Of a stretch of 64,000 nucleotides of DNA, positions 19,285-27,747 are shown one piece after another; the stretch's first letter is position 1, and each line of letters starts with the position of its first letter. The DNA is taken from positions 25,289 through 89,288 of the forward strand of contig JAFUHX010000015.1 in the NCBI GenBank assembly GCA_017474045.1. The letters are read 5' to 3'. Made by a program: the position numbers and the translations under genes. Below the pieces are notes generated by a model. It searched no databases. It was given only the letters and a program-made list of their open reading frames with translations, and was not told where the DNA came from. The DNA comes from Clostridia bacterium (lineage in GTDB: Bacteria; Bacillota; Clostridia; Oscillospirales; Acutalibacteraceae).

Positions 19285-19616
19285 TTATTTTTTCCTCCAG
19301 CGATATATTGTTTTGTTGTCTCCGCTAAAAGTATCATCTGAGCCGGAGATTACTTTCTCTATTGTTGGTTTGGAGTAGTGCTTAAACTTCTCAATGAAAT
19401 CTGGAATTTCTGTATGTACCTGACCGCATTTAAGGCATTGTAAACGCCTTAAAGTAAAGGTGTATCTGTTTCCCTCAGAGTCCTTAACAAGCCTTTTACG
19501 GCTGTCCCTGACCCTCATAGGGGACTTGCAAGAGGGACAAACGGGTGTGTCGAGATTACAGACTACATAGCCCCTTTTTTACGCTGTAAAATGGTGTAGT
19601 TGGTTGCGATAATCAT
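19285..19616 (-). pseudogene. DUF6431-like zinc-finger protein with frameshift at an A6 run
   Basis: The gene starts at ATG 19616 behind a near-perfect AGGAGGG site (8-nt spacing). The first frame gives 17 codons and stops at 19565-19563. The minus-strand run A6-G4 lies at 19580-19571. A -1 shift there continues into the frame ending at 19285 and gives a 110-residue protein with CPSC and CLKC zinc-ligand pairs and a basic C-terminus, as I recall for DUF6431 proteins of mobile elements. The good ribosome site and slip-prone run allow programmed or transcriptional slippage, but an inactivating indel or sequencing error is equally possible. Confidence 0.6.
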
Positions 19617-19640
19617 ATGATTACCCTCCTTAATAAAAAT

Positions 19641-19680
19641 AGTATGCTTTCGGTATAAGATGTTACACTTTCGCATACTT
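19641..19680. promoter_or_regulatory. inverted AGTATGC motif pair
   Basis: AGTATGC (19641-19647) and GCATACT (19673-19679) face each other just upstream of the DUF6431-like gene. The same word recurs at four other intergenic sites (see findings). It is probably a binding site in the promoter. Confidence 0.45.
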
Positions 19681-19833
19681 ATTATATATCATAAATTGAA
19701 ATAAGACAAGACACAGAGATTAGAGCATAAATGAATGTATTTGTGTTTTAATCTCTATGCCTTAATCAAGCATAGATAATCCCATAGTGGCAGTCTTAAT
19801 TGTATCGGAATTAGGATTGCTTTTCACGATTTA

Positions 19834-19870
19834 AGCCGTGTAGTTCGTAATGAATTGCACGGCTTTTTCT
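19834..19870 (+). terminator. hairpin upstream of terminase genes
   Basis: AGCCGTG (19834-19840) pairs with CACGGCT (19858-19864), followed by TTTTCT. It resembles the attenuator-like hairpin at 39742-39766 in the capsid region. Confidence 0.65.
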
Positions 19871-19920
19871 ATTTTATAAATCAAAAAAAATATATCAATG
19901 AAAGGACGATTTTATTTACT

Positions 19921-20361
19921 ATGGCTGCTGAAAAAAGTATTATTAGAACTTTAAAACAGATGTTAAATAATGATGCGATTATGTACTATATCCTCTGGAA
20001 ATATGCTCCCGATGCTATCCCTGAGGAAGATAATATTAAAACCTATTCAGATTTGTGCAATAATTATAAGGCTTTGAAAGGACGTACAGAACAAAGCGTT
20101 GAGAAGTCTCTCTATAAAGAGGAGGTTCAGGCTGCAATCAAGTTATTGTTGAAACGTCTGGACGGCAAGAGAGATATTGAATTACTCAACAAATATTATG
20201 ACTTGGCAATGAGTGGAGACGTGCAAGCTCTGAAGGCGTATATGGAATTTAAGACTAAGTTCTTTAAGGACAGTGAGGATGACGAACTCAAAGCCATTTT
20301 GAACGGTGCAAGTACCAGCGTGGACTACTCAGACACAGAAGATTTTAAGATGGAATTTTAA
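19921..20361 (+). CDS. probable terminase small subunit
   Basis: 146 aa from ATG 19921. The sequence is helical and charged, with an N-terminal segment AAEKSIIRTLKQML that could be a DNA-binding helix-turn-helix and a C-terminal acidic tail. No family motif is diagnostic; the call rests on size and position directly upstream of the large terminase gene (15 bp). An upstream ATG at 19855 is in frame but overlaps the terminator stem. The ribosome site AAAGGA is about 14 nt away, farther than usual. Confidence 0.6.
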   Translation: MAAEKSIIRTLKQMLNNDAIMYYILWKYAPDAIPEEDNIKTYSDLCNNYKALKGRTEQSVEKSLYKEEVQAAIKLLLKRLDGKRDIELLNKYYDLAMSGDVQALKAYMEFKTKFFKDSEDDELKAILNGASTSVDYSDTEDFKMEF

Positions 20362-20376
20362 TAAGGCGGTGATACA

Positions 20377-21945
20377 GTGACTAATAAAGAAAAGTTGCGC
20401 CGTATTCTTGCAGACCCTATTTTATGGATTGAAACGTTTGTCAATATCGTTGACAAAAGAGGAAAAGTTGTTCCCTTTAAATTCAATCCGCAGCAAAAAT
20501 ATGTTATGCGAAACAAGGAAAAATTCAATATTATTTTGAAGTCAAGACAGTTGGGTATTACCTCAGTTGCCTTGGCTTATTCTTTATATTTGGCTATCAC
20601 TAAGCCTAATTCAGTGTGTATGATTATGGCTTATTCTCTTGACTCTGTAAACAACATCTTTGAGAAGTTGAAGCAGATGTATAGTGATTTGCCGGATTGC
20701 GTGAGACTTGAAACCATTGCAAACAACAGAAAAGAATTGAAGTTCGTAAATAATAGCAGAATCATTGTGTGTACTTGCGGCAGTAAGGATAATGCCCGTG
20801 GTGCTACACTGAGCTTTGTTCACTTGTCGGAAGTGGCGTTTATGAACGAATACTTGGATAAGCAGTTGACCGCTATTGAGCAAGCCTTAGTCCCTGATGG
20901 CTGTATGATTTTGGAATCAACAGCGAATGGACTTAACCGCTTTTCCGAACTCTGGAATAAGACTGTTTCCGGTGAGAAACCATTATGGAAACCCTTCTTT
21001 TTCTCTTGGGTGCAGGATAAGAGAATGTTTGCAGATGAGTACAAAGAATTTTCAAAAAGATATAAGAACATTTACGGTGCTTATCTTACTGAGGAAGATT
21101 TTGACGAAACAGAGGTAGCATTAAGTCAAAAGGGTGCATCTCTGGAACAGCTTATGTGGCGAAGATTGAAGATTTCAAACAGCAGCGAAGCTAAGTTCTG
21201 TCAAGAATTTCCCTCTAATCCTATGGAGGCATTCCTCAATACCGGCTCTAACATCTTTAGTACATCCGTTATTCAAGAAAGACTCAATGGAATTTACGTT
21301 GCAGAAGCTAAAGGAGAACTTAGGCTGAAATTGCCGGTCAAGGTTGACCCCATTATCAAAAAGCATAATAAGTATATGAGCATTTACAAGTTGCCGGTGA
21401 AGAATAAGAAATACTTTATCGGTGTTGATACCGGCGAAGGACTTGGTGCAGACAATGACTATTCCGTGATTTCCATTGTTGACGAAAGTGGTTTTCAATG
21501 TTTGGAATGGCGCAGCAACAAAGTGAAACCTTATGAATTTGCTGAGCTTACATACAAGATTGCTTGCTGGTATAACAAAGGCTTGCTTATCGTTGAAAAG
21601 GCTTCCGCTGGTCATACCGTAGTGGATAAGGTTCGTCACGATTTCCATTATGTCAATATGTTCAAGTATAGGACTTATGACCAGAAGAAAGGTAAGGCAC
21701 AGCGTAAAGTAGGCTGGGAGACTAATTCAAAGAGTAAACCGATTATGATTTCAGATATGCAAGAATGGTTTGAGACCGGTCAATGTTTGGTGAACTCAAA
21801 ACAGCTTTTGCAGGAAATGAAATTCTTTGAACTGGTTGACGGCAGTATGAAGGCTGTAAGTGGTCACGATGATACAGTTATGGCGTTTGCTATGGCTTTA
21901 CAAGGGTTGAAATCAGGACAGTATTATTTTGCGATTGGCAAATGA
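20377..21945 (+). CDS. terL: phage terminase large subunit
   Basis: 522 aa from GTG 20377 behind AAGGCGGTG. This is the DNA-packaging motor. The ATPase domain has the degenerate Walker A KSRQLGIT (55-62) and Walker B VHLSEVAF with the catalytic Glu near 152. The RNase H-like nuclease domain has the first Asp in FIGVDTGEG (about 350), a second acid in LIVEKASAGH (about 408) and the last in HDDTVMAFAM (about 498). It pumps DNA into the procapsid through the portal encoded next. It is followed by a CCCCATTTT motif at 21963-21971 before the portal gene. Confidence 0.93.
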   Translation: MTNKEKLRRILADPILWIETFVNIVDKRGKVVPFKFNPQQKYVMRNKEKFNIILKSRQLGITSVALAYSLYLAITKPNSVCMIMAYSLDSVNNIFEKLKQMYSDLPDCVRLETIANNRKELKFVNNSRIIVCTCGSKDNARGATLSFVHLSEVAFMNEYLDKQLTAIEQALVPDGCMILESTANGLNRFSELWNKTVSGEKPLWKPFFFSWVQDKRMFADEYKEFSKRYKNIYGAYLTEEDFDETEVALSQKGASLEQLMWRRLKISNSSEAKFCQEFPSNPMEAFLNTGSNIFSTSVIQERLNGIYVAEAKGELRLKLPVKVDPIIKKHNKYMSIYKLPVKNKKYFIGVDTGEGLGADNDYSVISIVDESGFQCLEWRSNKVKPYEFAELTYKIACWYNKGLLIVEKASAGHTVVDKVRHDFHYVNMFKYRTYDQKKGKAQRKVGWETNSKSKPIMISDMQEWFETGQCLVNSKQLLQEMKFFELVDGSMKAVSGHDDTVMAFAMALQGLKSGQYYFAIGK

Positions 21946-22000
21946 TACTGTCTTTTTTTTGACCCCATTTTAATGATTATTTCAAAGGAGATATAAACTT

Positions 22001-23401
22001 ATGTTTAATTATAATAATAAGAAGAATCGTTTCTTCCATCGTAATGAGCCGGGACTTGATTATTTCAAGTCGGTAATTGGCTCATCCGAACATACCTTCA
22101 GACAGGGACAGGTTAATTCTATTCATACCCATTTGCTGAGAAATCACGATGTTTTAAGAAGAAAGAATTTAACCTATACATTCAAGGGTAAGACTTTTGA
22201 ACCGGCTGCAATCATCCTTCAGGGTATGAAAACCGTTATCAATTTCCATACCGCATACTTGCTTGGAAACCCTGTTTCTATCACGGGTACGCCTAAGGCA
22301 GTTGAGCTTATGAATACCTATTACCGCAAAGGTCTGTATTCTAAGATTGACTGGCAGATTTTGAATGAGCTTATCACTTATGGTAATGCTTTTGAGTATG
22401 TATATTGGGATGAAAACACTAAGAGTATTAAATCTAAGGTGTTCAGAAATCAGGATTCTTACCCCATTTACAATGAGAACTTAGAGTATTCATACTTTGT
22501 GGAATACTGGAAGAATAAGACAGATGACACAGAGCATTTTGTTATCTATTCACCTACAAAGATTGATACATATGTGGATGGAAGAAGGATTTCAAGCAAA
22601 ACCAATTTGACCGGATTACCGATTCATTATTCTTGTATGGAGAAGTCACACTATGACCAGTTTGGTGACAGTATGGTGCTTGACCTCATCCCAATTCAGG
22701 ATAAGATTGAATGGCTTATGTCTAAGCTGGATGATGCTATTACTACATTGTCACTTAACCCCATTGGCGTATGTACCGGTGCAAAGGTAACTGAAAGTGA
22801 TATGGTCGATTCTAACATTTCCGGTGCTGTTCTTAATCTTGAAGAAGGCGGCGAATTTAAGTACGCTAATGCTGAGATGGACTATGAGAATATCAAGTTT
22901 GAATTGAACCAGCTTTATCAACAGTTTAACCTTGTAGCTGCTATTCCCTCATCTATTTTAGGTCAGAATAACATTGCTAACGTGTCTGAAAACTCTATGT
23001 CAATGGTTTATCAGCTTACAGAAAACAGAGGTAAGCAGAATATGAACTCCTTGCTTGATGGATTCAGACAGAGATGGGAATATATGCGTAGGCTCTTTAA
23101 TACTAAACATATCCCCATTTCCGATAAAGACTTCGATTCTCTGAATGTCACATTCAATATCAATAAGCCGGTTGATACTAAGCAGGATTTTGAGAATATG
23201 AAAATCCAGTATGAGATTGGCGCACTTAGCAAGAGAACCATTATGGAGCGTTCACCTTATACCACAGATTCCGCACAGGAAATGCAGCGACTTGAAGAAG
23301 AAGGCAGACCTATCTTTCCTAACAAAACTAAGGAAGAAACCACAACGGAAAAAGAAGTGGTAACTGATGAAGATACAAATAACCCCATTTCCGATGAATA
23401 A
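22001..23401 (+). CDS. phage portal protein
   Basis: 466 aa. It fits the SPP1-type portal family: N-terminal clip/wing region with the FHTAYLLGNPVSITG segment (about 80-95), the conserved LVAAIPSSILGQNNIAN stretch (about 310), a stem/crown region and an acidic Thr-rich tail. Portal proteins form the dodecameric gate at one capsid vertex. AAAGGAG precedes the ATG. Four copies of the CCCCATT word fall within or close to terminase and portal coding DNA, two of them at Pro-Ile codons. Confidence 0.9.
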   Translation: MFNYNNKKNRFFHRNEPGLDYFKSVIGSSEHTFRQGQVNSIHTHLLRNHDVLRRKNLTYTFKGKTFEPAAIILQGMKTVINFHTAYLLGNPVSITGTPKAVELMNTYYRKGLYSKIDWQILNELITYGNAFEYVYWDENTKSIKSKVFRNQDSYPIYNENLEYSYFVEYWKNKTDDTEHFVIYSPTKIDTYVDGRRISSKTNLTGLPIHYSCMEKSHYDQFGDSMVLDLIPIQDKIEWLMSKLDDAITTLSLNPIGVCTGAKVTESDMVDSNISGAVLNLEEGGEFKYANAEMDYENIKFELNQLYQQFNLVAAIPSSILGQNNIANVSENSMSMVYQLTENRGKQNMNSLLDGFRQRWEYMRRLFNTKHIPISDKDFDSLNVTFNINKPVDTKQDFENMKIQYEIGALSKRTIMERSPYTTDSAQEMQRLEEEGRPIFPNKTKEETTTEKEVVTDEDTNNPISDE

Positions 23402-23419
23402 TCGGTAATGGGTGTTTGT

Positions 23420-23469
23420 CACTATCCTTTAATAAGATACATAAATTTAAGAATAGTATAAGGATAGTG
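23420..23469 (+). terminator. inverted repeat after portal gene
   Basis: CACTATCCTT (23420-23429) pairs with AAGGATAGTG (23460-23469) with a 30-nt AT-rich loop. It may end portal transcription, though no clean T run follows. Confidence 0.45.
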
Positions 23470-23583
23470 TATATATATCAAGACTATTCTTAATTATATA
23501 ATACTTAATACTATTCCTAATTTCTCTTATATATATTAAGAATCTTATATATAGAAATAGTATTAAGTGCATTAACCTATTGA

Positions 23584-24166
23584 CCCCATTTCTCATAACA
23601 ATATGAAAATTCGGGAATGACTGTTCAATAGGTTATTGCTTTTTATCCCCATTTTTAGAAAAATACATACACGATTTTCTAATAGAGTATTTATTAAGAA
23701 AAGGTGTATCTATTTTTTGTCTCATATAAATAAATACAAATATCATTGTTCTTATGGGTGAGAATTAACCCCATTTTTTGTGTGAAAGGGTGGATTTATG
23801 GGAGGATATGAGTTGATAACCGGAATGGAATATGTTGAGAGGTACAGTTCCTAAAACTTTTTTCTATTCCGACAGAAAAATCAACCCCATTTTCCAAAAA
23901 TTCAAGGTCAAAAAAATATCCCCATTTTTCAGAAAGCACAGAACGGATTGAAATGTCGGAATTTTTATCCCCATTTTCATCTATTCCGGGTATGAATTGA
24001 AACGCAGGATTTTATTTAACCCCATTTTTGAATTGCTGAAGGCTGAAAATTTATCCCCATTTTCTTCACATATAGGATTTGAATTGACTGTGAGATTTTA
24101 TATAGCAGAGTGCAGCATTATTCCCTTGTTGGTTTTCTATGGAGTATGAGAAAATTATCCCCATTT
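23584..24166 (+). repeat. array of CCCCATTT(T) motifs in a gene-free stretch
   Basis: Nine intergenic copies of W-CCCC-A-T(3-6), each preceded by an AT-rich TTA[AT] context, start at 23584, 23647, 23769, 23885, 23920, 23969, 24020, 24055 and 24159. All are on the plus strand, with irregular 34-122 bp spacing. Another copy precedes the portal gene (21963) and one lies at 27677. Nothing else explains this 780-bp gap, and no open frame with a ribosome site was found. Confidence 0.8.
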
Positions 24167-24180
24167 CCAACAAGGCGAAT

Positions 24181-24212
24181 AAAAAAAGCAAGTCACAGAA
24201 AATGTGACTTGC
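24181..24212 (-). terminator. terminator of the integrase operon
   Basis: GCAAGTCAC (24188-24196) pairs with GTGACTTGC (24204-24212). On the minus strand the hairpin is followed by T7 (24187-24181). Confidence 0.88.
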
Positions 24213-24237
24213 GTATATGTGTATGTGCGTATATATG

Positions 24238-24417
24238 TTATTTCCGTTTGTTTCTTTGCCTGAGATACCGTTGACGTTCTTTCTGGCTGTTCATTTGTGA
24301 CAGTGTTTTGATATGTTCGTCTAAGTCATCTATTGGCGGTGCTGGAGGTGTAAAGTGTTTCACTAAGGCGTATATACCCCATACCAGCAGAATGACCACT
24401 ACTGCAACGAGATACAT
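24238..24417 (-). CDS. small single-pass membrane protein
   Basis: 59 aa from ATG 24417, behind AGGTGAT. An N-terminal hydrophobic helix (LVAVVVILLVWGIYALV) is followed by a Pro-rich turn and a very basic C-terminus rich in Gln, Arg and Lys. It starts 4 bp after the stop of the preceding small gene, in the operon headed by the integrase. Function unknown. Confidence 0.7.
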   Translation of the reverse strand: MYLVAVVVILLVWGIYALVKHFTPPAPPIDDLDEHIKTLSQMNSQKERQRYLRQRNKRK

Positions 24418-24421
24418 TTCA

Positions 24422-24601
24422 TCACCTGTACTTTCTCATTATCTTGTCAATTCGCTTGTTGTTATTCTCAAAAACCCTTTTAGTCTTTTCCTGCTCTGAC
24501 ATATTGATGTCATATTTCTGTGACGGTTTATGTTTGCTTACAAGTGCAGTAATTCCACATACTGCTCCAATACCTAACAATATTAAAACTGGCATATTCA
24601 T
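24422..24601 (-). CDS. small single-pass membrane protein
   Basis: 59 aa from ATG 24601; the next ATG (24595) has a better spacing to the GAGGGGG ribosome site and may be the real start. It has one hydrophobic helix (PVLILLGIGAVCGITALV) then a charged tail rich in Lys, Glu and Asn. It has the same size and layout as the next gene, which suggests the two work as a pair, and lies 17 bp after the integrase stop. Confidence 0.7.
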   Translation of the reverse strand: MNMPVLILLGIGAVCGITALVSKHKPSQKYDINMSEQEKTKRVFENNNKRIDKIMRKYR

Positions 24602-24618
24602 ACCCCCTCTATATTCTA

Positions 24619-25494
24619 TCAGAAAAGTTGGAGAGATTCAACAGCATCTATTTGTTCCTGCTTGCTGGAATTGATATAGTATTTCGCTGTCAATTCTACA
24701 TTGCTATGACCGGCAAGAGACGAGATAGTTTTCAAGTCAACATCTGGATTCTTAGCCATAGCAGTAAAGCATTGATGTCTGAGCATATGAGGATATACAT
24801 TCTTACCGAGTGCCTTTTCGCCCAGCTTATTGACTATCTTATAAACGGCACTTCTTGTCAATGCTCCACGTTGACCGATGAACAACTTTTGACTTTCTGC
24901 ATCTGAAGGACGAGCATTCTCTATATAATCCTTTAATGCGTTTCGTGCATCCACATTGAGAGGGATTTCACGGTATTTATTACCCTTGCCATTTCGGATG
25001 GTAATTTGACCTTTTCGGTCTGATATTTCAATGTCGGTTAATTCAAGATTGCAAAGCTCTGATTCTCTTATACCCGTGTTTAAGAGTAAAACCACGATGG
25101 CAATATTCAGCCTATTCTCCGTATTCCGCACATAGCGCAGGAGCTTATAGACTTCGTTCTTCTCTAATACTTCTACTTCCGGTTCGGCTGTTCCTTTCTT
25201 CTGCTGTACCTTTATAGATGGCATTTCGCCACTATTCGACAAGTATTCGGCAAATTTCTGAACGGCTGTCAATTTCGCTTTGATGGTATTCAGTGATTGC
25301 CTTTTCGTCTCTGAAAGGTACTTCGAGTATTCGGCTGCATCCATCGAAAGTATTCGCCCGGTGAACTGTTCGCCCGTTACCTTTTCCAGCCAGTCCACAA
25401 ACAAGGCTGCATTCTGGGTGTATGTGGTGACGGTGTTCGGACTCTTGCCAGCCTCAACCATTGACGAATGAAAACTTGATACAAAATGATTCAT
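24619..25494 (-). CDS. int: tyrosine recombinase / integrase
   Basis: 291 aa, XerC/D-like length. The SAM-like N-terminal domain (2-90) is followed by the catalytic domain: Arg in TGIRESEL (about 168), HMLRHQCF with the H-x2-R pair (about 238-241), H in LAGHSN (about 264) and the nucleophile in the KYY segment (about 273). It carries out site-specific strand exchange. It sits inside the element rather than at an edge, and a second recombinase lies at 45951. The promoter region contains the word AGTATGCG (25553-25560) in a TCGCA/TGCGA dyad. Confidence 0.92.
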   Translation of the reverse strand: MNHFVSSFHSSMVEAGKSPNTVTTYTQNAALFVDWLEKVTGEQFTGRILSMDAAEYSKYLSETKRQSLNTIKAKLTAVQKFAEYLSNSGEMPSIKVQQKKGTAEPEVEVLEKNEVYKLLRYVRNTENRLNIAIVVLLLNTGIRESELCNLELTDIEISDRKGQITIRNGKGNKYREIPLNVDARNALKDYIENARPSDAESQKLFIGQRGALTRSAVYKIVNKLGEKALGKNVYPHMLRHQCFTAMAKNPDVDLKTISSLAGHSNVELTAKYYINSSKQEQIDAVESLQLF

Positions 25495-25745
25495 AGATTG
25501 ATAATACCTCCGTTTCGGTGTTATTCTAAATTATTTTTTAAAGCGTTTCGCAAGTATGCGATAATGTACTATCAATATAATATCACATATTTTTCTATTT
25601 GTCAATAGGCAACATATTATAAAATATGTTTCCAGTTTAAATATTTTTAGATGGATATTTGACCGAATCGGAGAGAATAACGCCCGGAAAACTGGCTACA
25701 TATTTATAAAAGAGCCTTGCACCGCTGCAAGACTCTTTCATTATA

Positions 25746-25994
25746 TCAATATTCTTTTCCGGTCTCTCTGCTCCTGAGTATTACATCATAGCCGAGTATA
25801 TCCATTATTTCCGCTACCTCATCAAAGCGAATTGTTTTTCGTGCGAGCTTGTTTGTTATGTTCTGCGCTGTGGTGGTGTTGTCAGGGTTGCGGCGGTTTA
25901 GTTCGTCAACTATATTCTTTAAGGTTGTACCTTCGGCGGTTATAACCGTTTTAATTCTCTTTCTGCTATCCATATAATATATATATCCTTTCAT
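25746..25994 (-). CDS. small DNA-binding protein (DUF6471/HTH-like)
   Basis: 82 aa. The central region (TTLKNIVDELN..NITNKLARKTIRFDEVAEIMDILGYDV) has the helix pattern of a minimal lambda-type or DUF6471-like DNA-binding domain. It is divergent from ardA, and the intergenic region carries palindromes next to the ardA promoter, so it is probably the repressor of that module. Confidence 0.7.
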   Translation of the reverse strand: MKGYIYYMDSRKRIKTVITAEGTTLKNIVDELNRRNPDNTTTAQNITNKLARKTIRFDEVAEIMDILGYDVILRSRETGKEY

Positions 25995-26061
25995 TTGTTG
26001 GTTGTAGTCTTATTCTATATTATTTATTATAGCGTGTTTGCTGCTGTTTGTCAATAGCTTT

Positions 26062-26083
26062 TATATAACGGTATAGTTATATA
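26062..26083. promoter_or_regulatory. palindromic candidate operator
   Basis: TATATAAC (26062-26069) and GTTATATA (26076-26083) form a perfect 8-bp dyad with a GGTATA centre. A half-related ATATAACTGTATAGT lies within the ardA promoter at 26147-26161. Confidence 0.6.
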
Positions 26084-26138
26084 CATATTATATATAAAAC
26101 CTTTCTAACCAAAAAGAAATATTTTTTTGAAAAAGGGC

Positions 26139-26167
26139 TTGACAAATATAACTGTATAGTGTAGAAT
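26139..26167 (+). promoter_or_regulatory. strong sigma-A promoter of ardA
   Basis: TTGACA 26139-26144 and TAGAAT 26162-26167, spacing 17. The operator-like ATATAACTGTATAGT fills the spacer. The leader of about 140 nt has GAGGCAACCTC and a CCGG hairpin. Confidence 0.85.
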
Positions 26168-26312
26168 ATAACCATAGAGAAAGAAACACCGCCCGGACAG
26201 CTACCAACTAACCCGGACGGAGGCAACCTCTCTTGAACAACAACACAACAAAAGGCGGTTACAGCTACATTATAGCATACACCGCCGAAAAAAGAAAGGC
26301 GGTTAAATAATT

Positions 26313-26825
26313 ATGATTAAGATTTATTTGACGAACTTAGGCAAGTATAACGAAGGTTATCTTGTCGGGAAGTGGGTAGAACTTCCGGCAACAGATGAAG
26401 AACTGGAAGCAGCAAAGAAAGAAATCGGAATAAATCAGTTTTATGAAGAATGGTTTATTACTGATTATGAGTCAGACATTGAGGGTTTAGAAGTTAATGA
26501 GTATGCAAGCATTAGCGAGTTAAACGAGTTAGCGGAAGAACTTGAACAACTGGACGAATTTTATTTACAGATTGTCGGCGGTTTGTTGATGAATGGTCAG
26601 AGTTTAAGAGAAGCGATTGACAATATAGATAATTGTTATATTTACTTTGATTGTTCGGATATGTCAGACGTTGCAAGGGCGTATGTTGAAGAAACGGGAA
26701 TGTTTGAGGGAGTCCCCGAAAACATAACAGATTATTTTGATTATGCCGCCTTAGGTCGTGACCTGTCTTTTACAGCTACATATATTTTTCTTAGCTGTGG
26801 AAATTGTATTGAAATTTGTTTATAA
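26313..26825 (+). CDS. ardA: antirestriction protein ArdA
   Basis: 170 aa, the usual length. An acidic DNA mimic that occupies type I restriction-modification enzymes and protects incoming DNA. The sequence begins IKIYLTNLGKYNEGYLVG, is rich in Asp and Glu throughout, and ends with the conserved FDYAALGRDLSF segment. AAGAAAGGCGG precedes the start. A host type I system (hsdM/S/R) lies 35 kb away in this same window, the natural target. It is under the strong promoter at 26139. Confidence 0.92.
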   Translation: MIKIYLTNLGKYNEGYLVGKWVELPATDEELEAAKKEIGINQFYEEWFITDYESDIEGLEVNEYASISELNELAEELEQLDEFYLQIVGGLLMNGQSLREAIDNIDNCYIYFDCSDMSDVARAYVEETGMFEGVPENITDYFDYAALGRDLSFTATYIFLSCGNCIEICL

Positions 26826-26844
26826 TAGAAAGGAAGAAAGAACA

Positions 26845-27237
26845 ATGACAAACACTATTAAAACCCCTAACACAAAAACCCCTATTGCAAAAAATCCTTG
26901 CTATGTAGTAATCACTAAGAAAACCAAAAATGAAGGATTGAGACCGGCAAAAGAATTTTCTCATATGGTTATTATTTCCGATGGTAAACACACAGCCACA
27001 TTTATAAATAATGGTGAATCCGTTTTAACTCTTGATAATTTTGCATCCGGTCAAAATCAACTTGGTTCTAAGTTCTGGATGAGTAAGGCAGACCACAAAC
27101 TACATTATAATAGTAATTGGGGCGTTAAAACTTCGATGAAGCAGCAGAAGGAAGCATTAAAGCGATTTATTGAAAATTGCTTGAATCTTAGAATTGTGTT
27201 TGATGGTGAATTATGTATTAAAGCATACACAGCATAA
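26845..27237 (+). CDS. hypothetical protein of the ardA module
   Basis: 130 aa from ATG 26845 with GAAAGGAAG upstream; the frame is open further upstream inside ardA but without a ribosome site. Basic and Asn/Lys-rich, no recognised domain, no signal peptide. It follows ardA by 19 bp and is closed by the terminator at 27259, so it belongs to the ardA transcript. Possibly another anti-host function, but this is only context. Confidence 0.65.
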   Translation: MTNTIKTPNTKTPIAKNPCYVVITKKTKNEGLRPAKEFSHMVIISDGKHTATFINNGESVLTLDNFASGQNQLGSKFWMSKADHKLHYNSNWGVKTSMKQQKEALKRFIENCLNLRIVFDGELCIKAYTA

Positions 27238-27258
27238 AACCGAATAACAACCAGAAAA

Positions 27259-27289
27259 GGCAAGCGAACAAAAAACGCTTGTCTTTTTT
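27259..27289 (+). terminator. terminator of the ardA operon
   Basis: GGCAAGCG (27259-27266) pairs with CGCTTG.C (27276-27283), then T6. Confidence 0.82.
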
Positions 27290-27299
27290 GTTATCTATA

Positions 27300-27740
27300 T
27301 ATAAAGGGATAGCAGAGCCGCCAGCACGGGCAAAACATAAAGCCTTGCACGGCTTGAAGCTGTCAACCGTTGCACCGGGTAAGCCTTGCAGCACGTCAGA
27401 GCCGGAGAGAATCAGAGCCGGAAACAGTAATAAAAAAATGCTTTTATTGACTTCTTGCAAGGCGTTATATTGTTTTAGTATGACCGTTTTTCTTTTGGTG
27501 CTGTCTCTGTTCCTGAGATGGAAAAACCAAAGGCAAAAGCGGCTATATTTATATCAAAAATCAATGTGCTTTATAAGGCGTTTAAATGCCGTTTTAAGGC
27601 GTGTTTGTTCTGGGTATGGTAACATATACCCGGAAATAAAAATTGATTGTGGGGCGTTCTGTGAGGTCGTGCAAGACCCCATTTTGACCCTTTACCCCCT
27701 ATGAAACCAAAAAATTTTACACCGAAAAAATTTAAGGAGG
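27300..27740. other. gene-free region with a GC-rich conserved-looking core
   Basis: Bases about 27305-27430 are visibly richer in G and C than the surrounding AT-rich DNA and contain short repeats (CAGAGCCGGA twice, AAGCCTTGCA twice). Both strands are open here, but neither frame has a credible start or ribosome site, so I treat it as non-coding DNA, such as a structured RNA or replication/transfer site. A CCCCATTTT copy lies at 27677. The rest has no feature I can support. Confidence 0.5.
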
Positions 27741-27747
27741 TCACACT

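Noticed and set aside
22461-23390. CCCCATT copies in the portal gene as extra sites of the intergenic array
   Set aside because: They fall on Pro-Ile or similar codons of a conserved protein, so chance and codon use can explain them; only intergenic copies were counted.
27279-27704. Protein-coding gene after ardA
   Set aside because: Begins in a terminator T run, no ribosome site, and the opposite strand is equally open.
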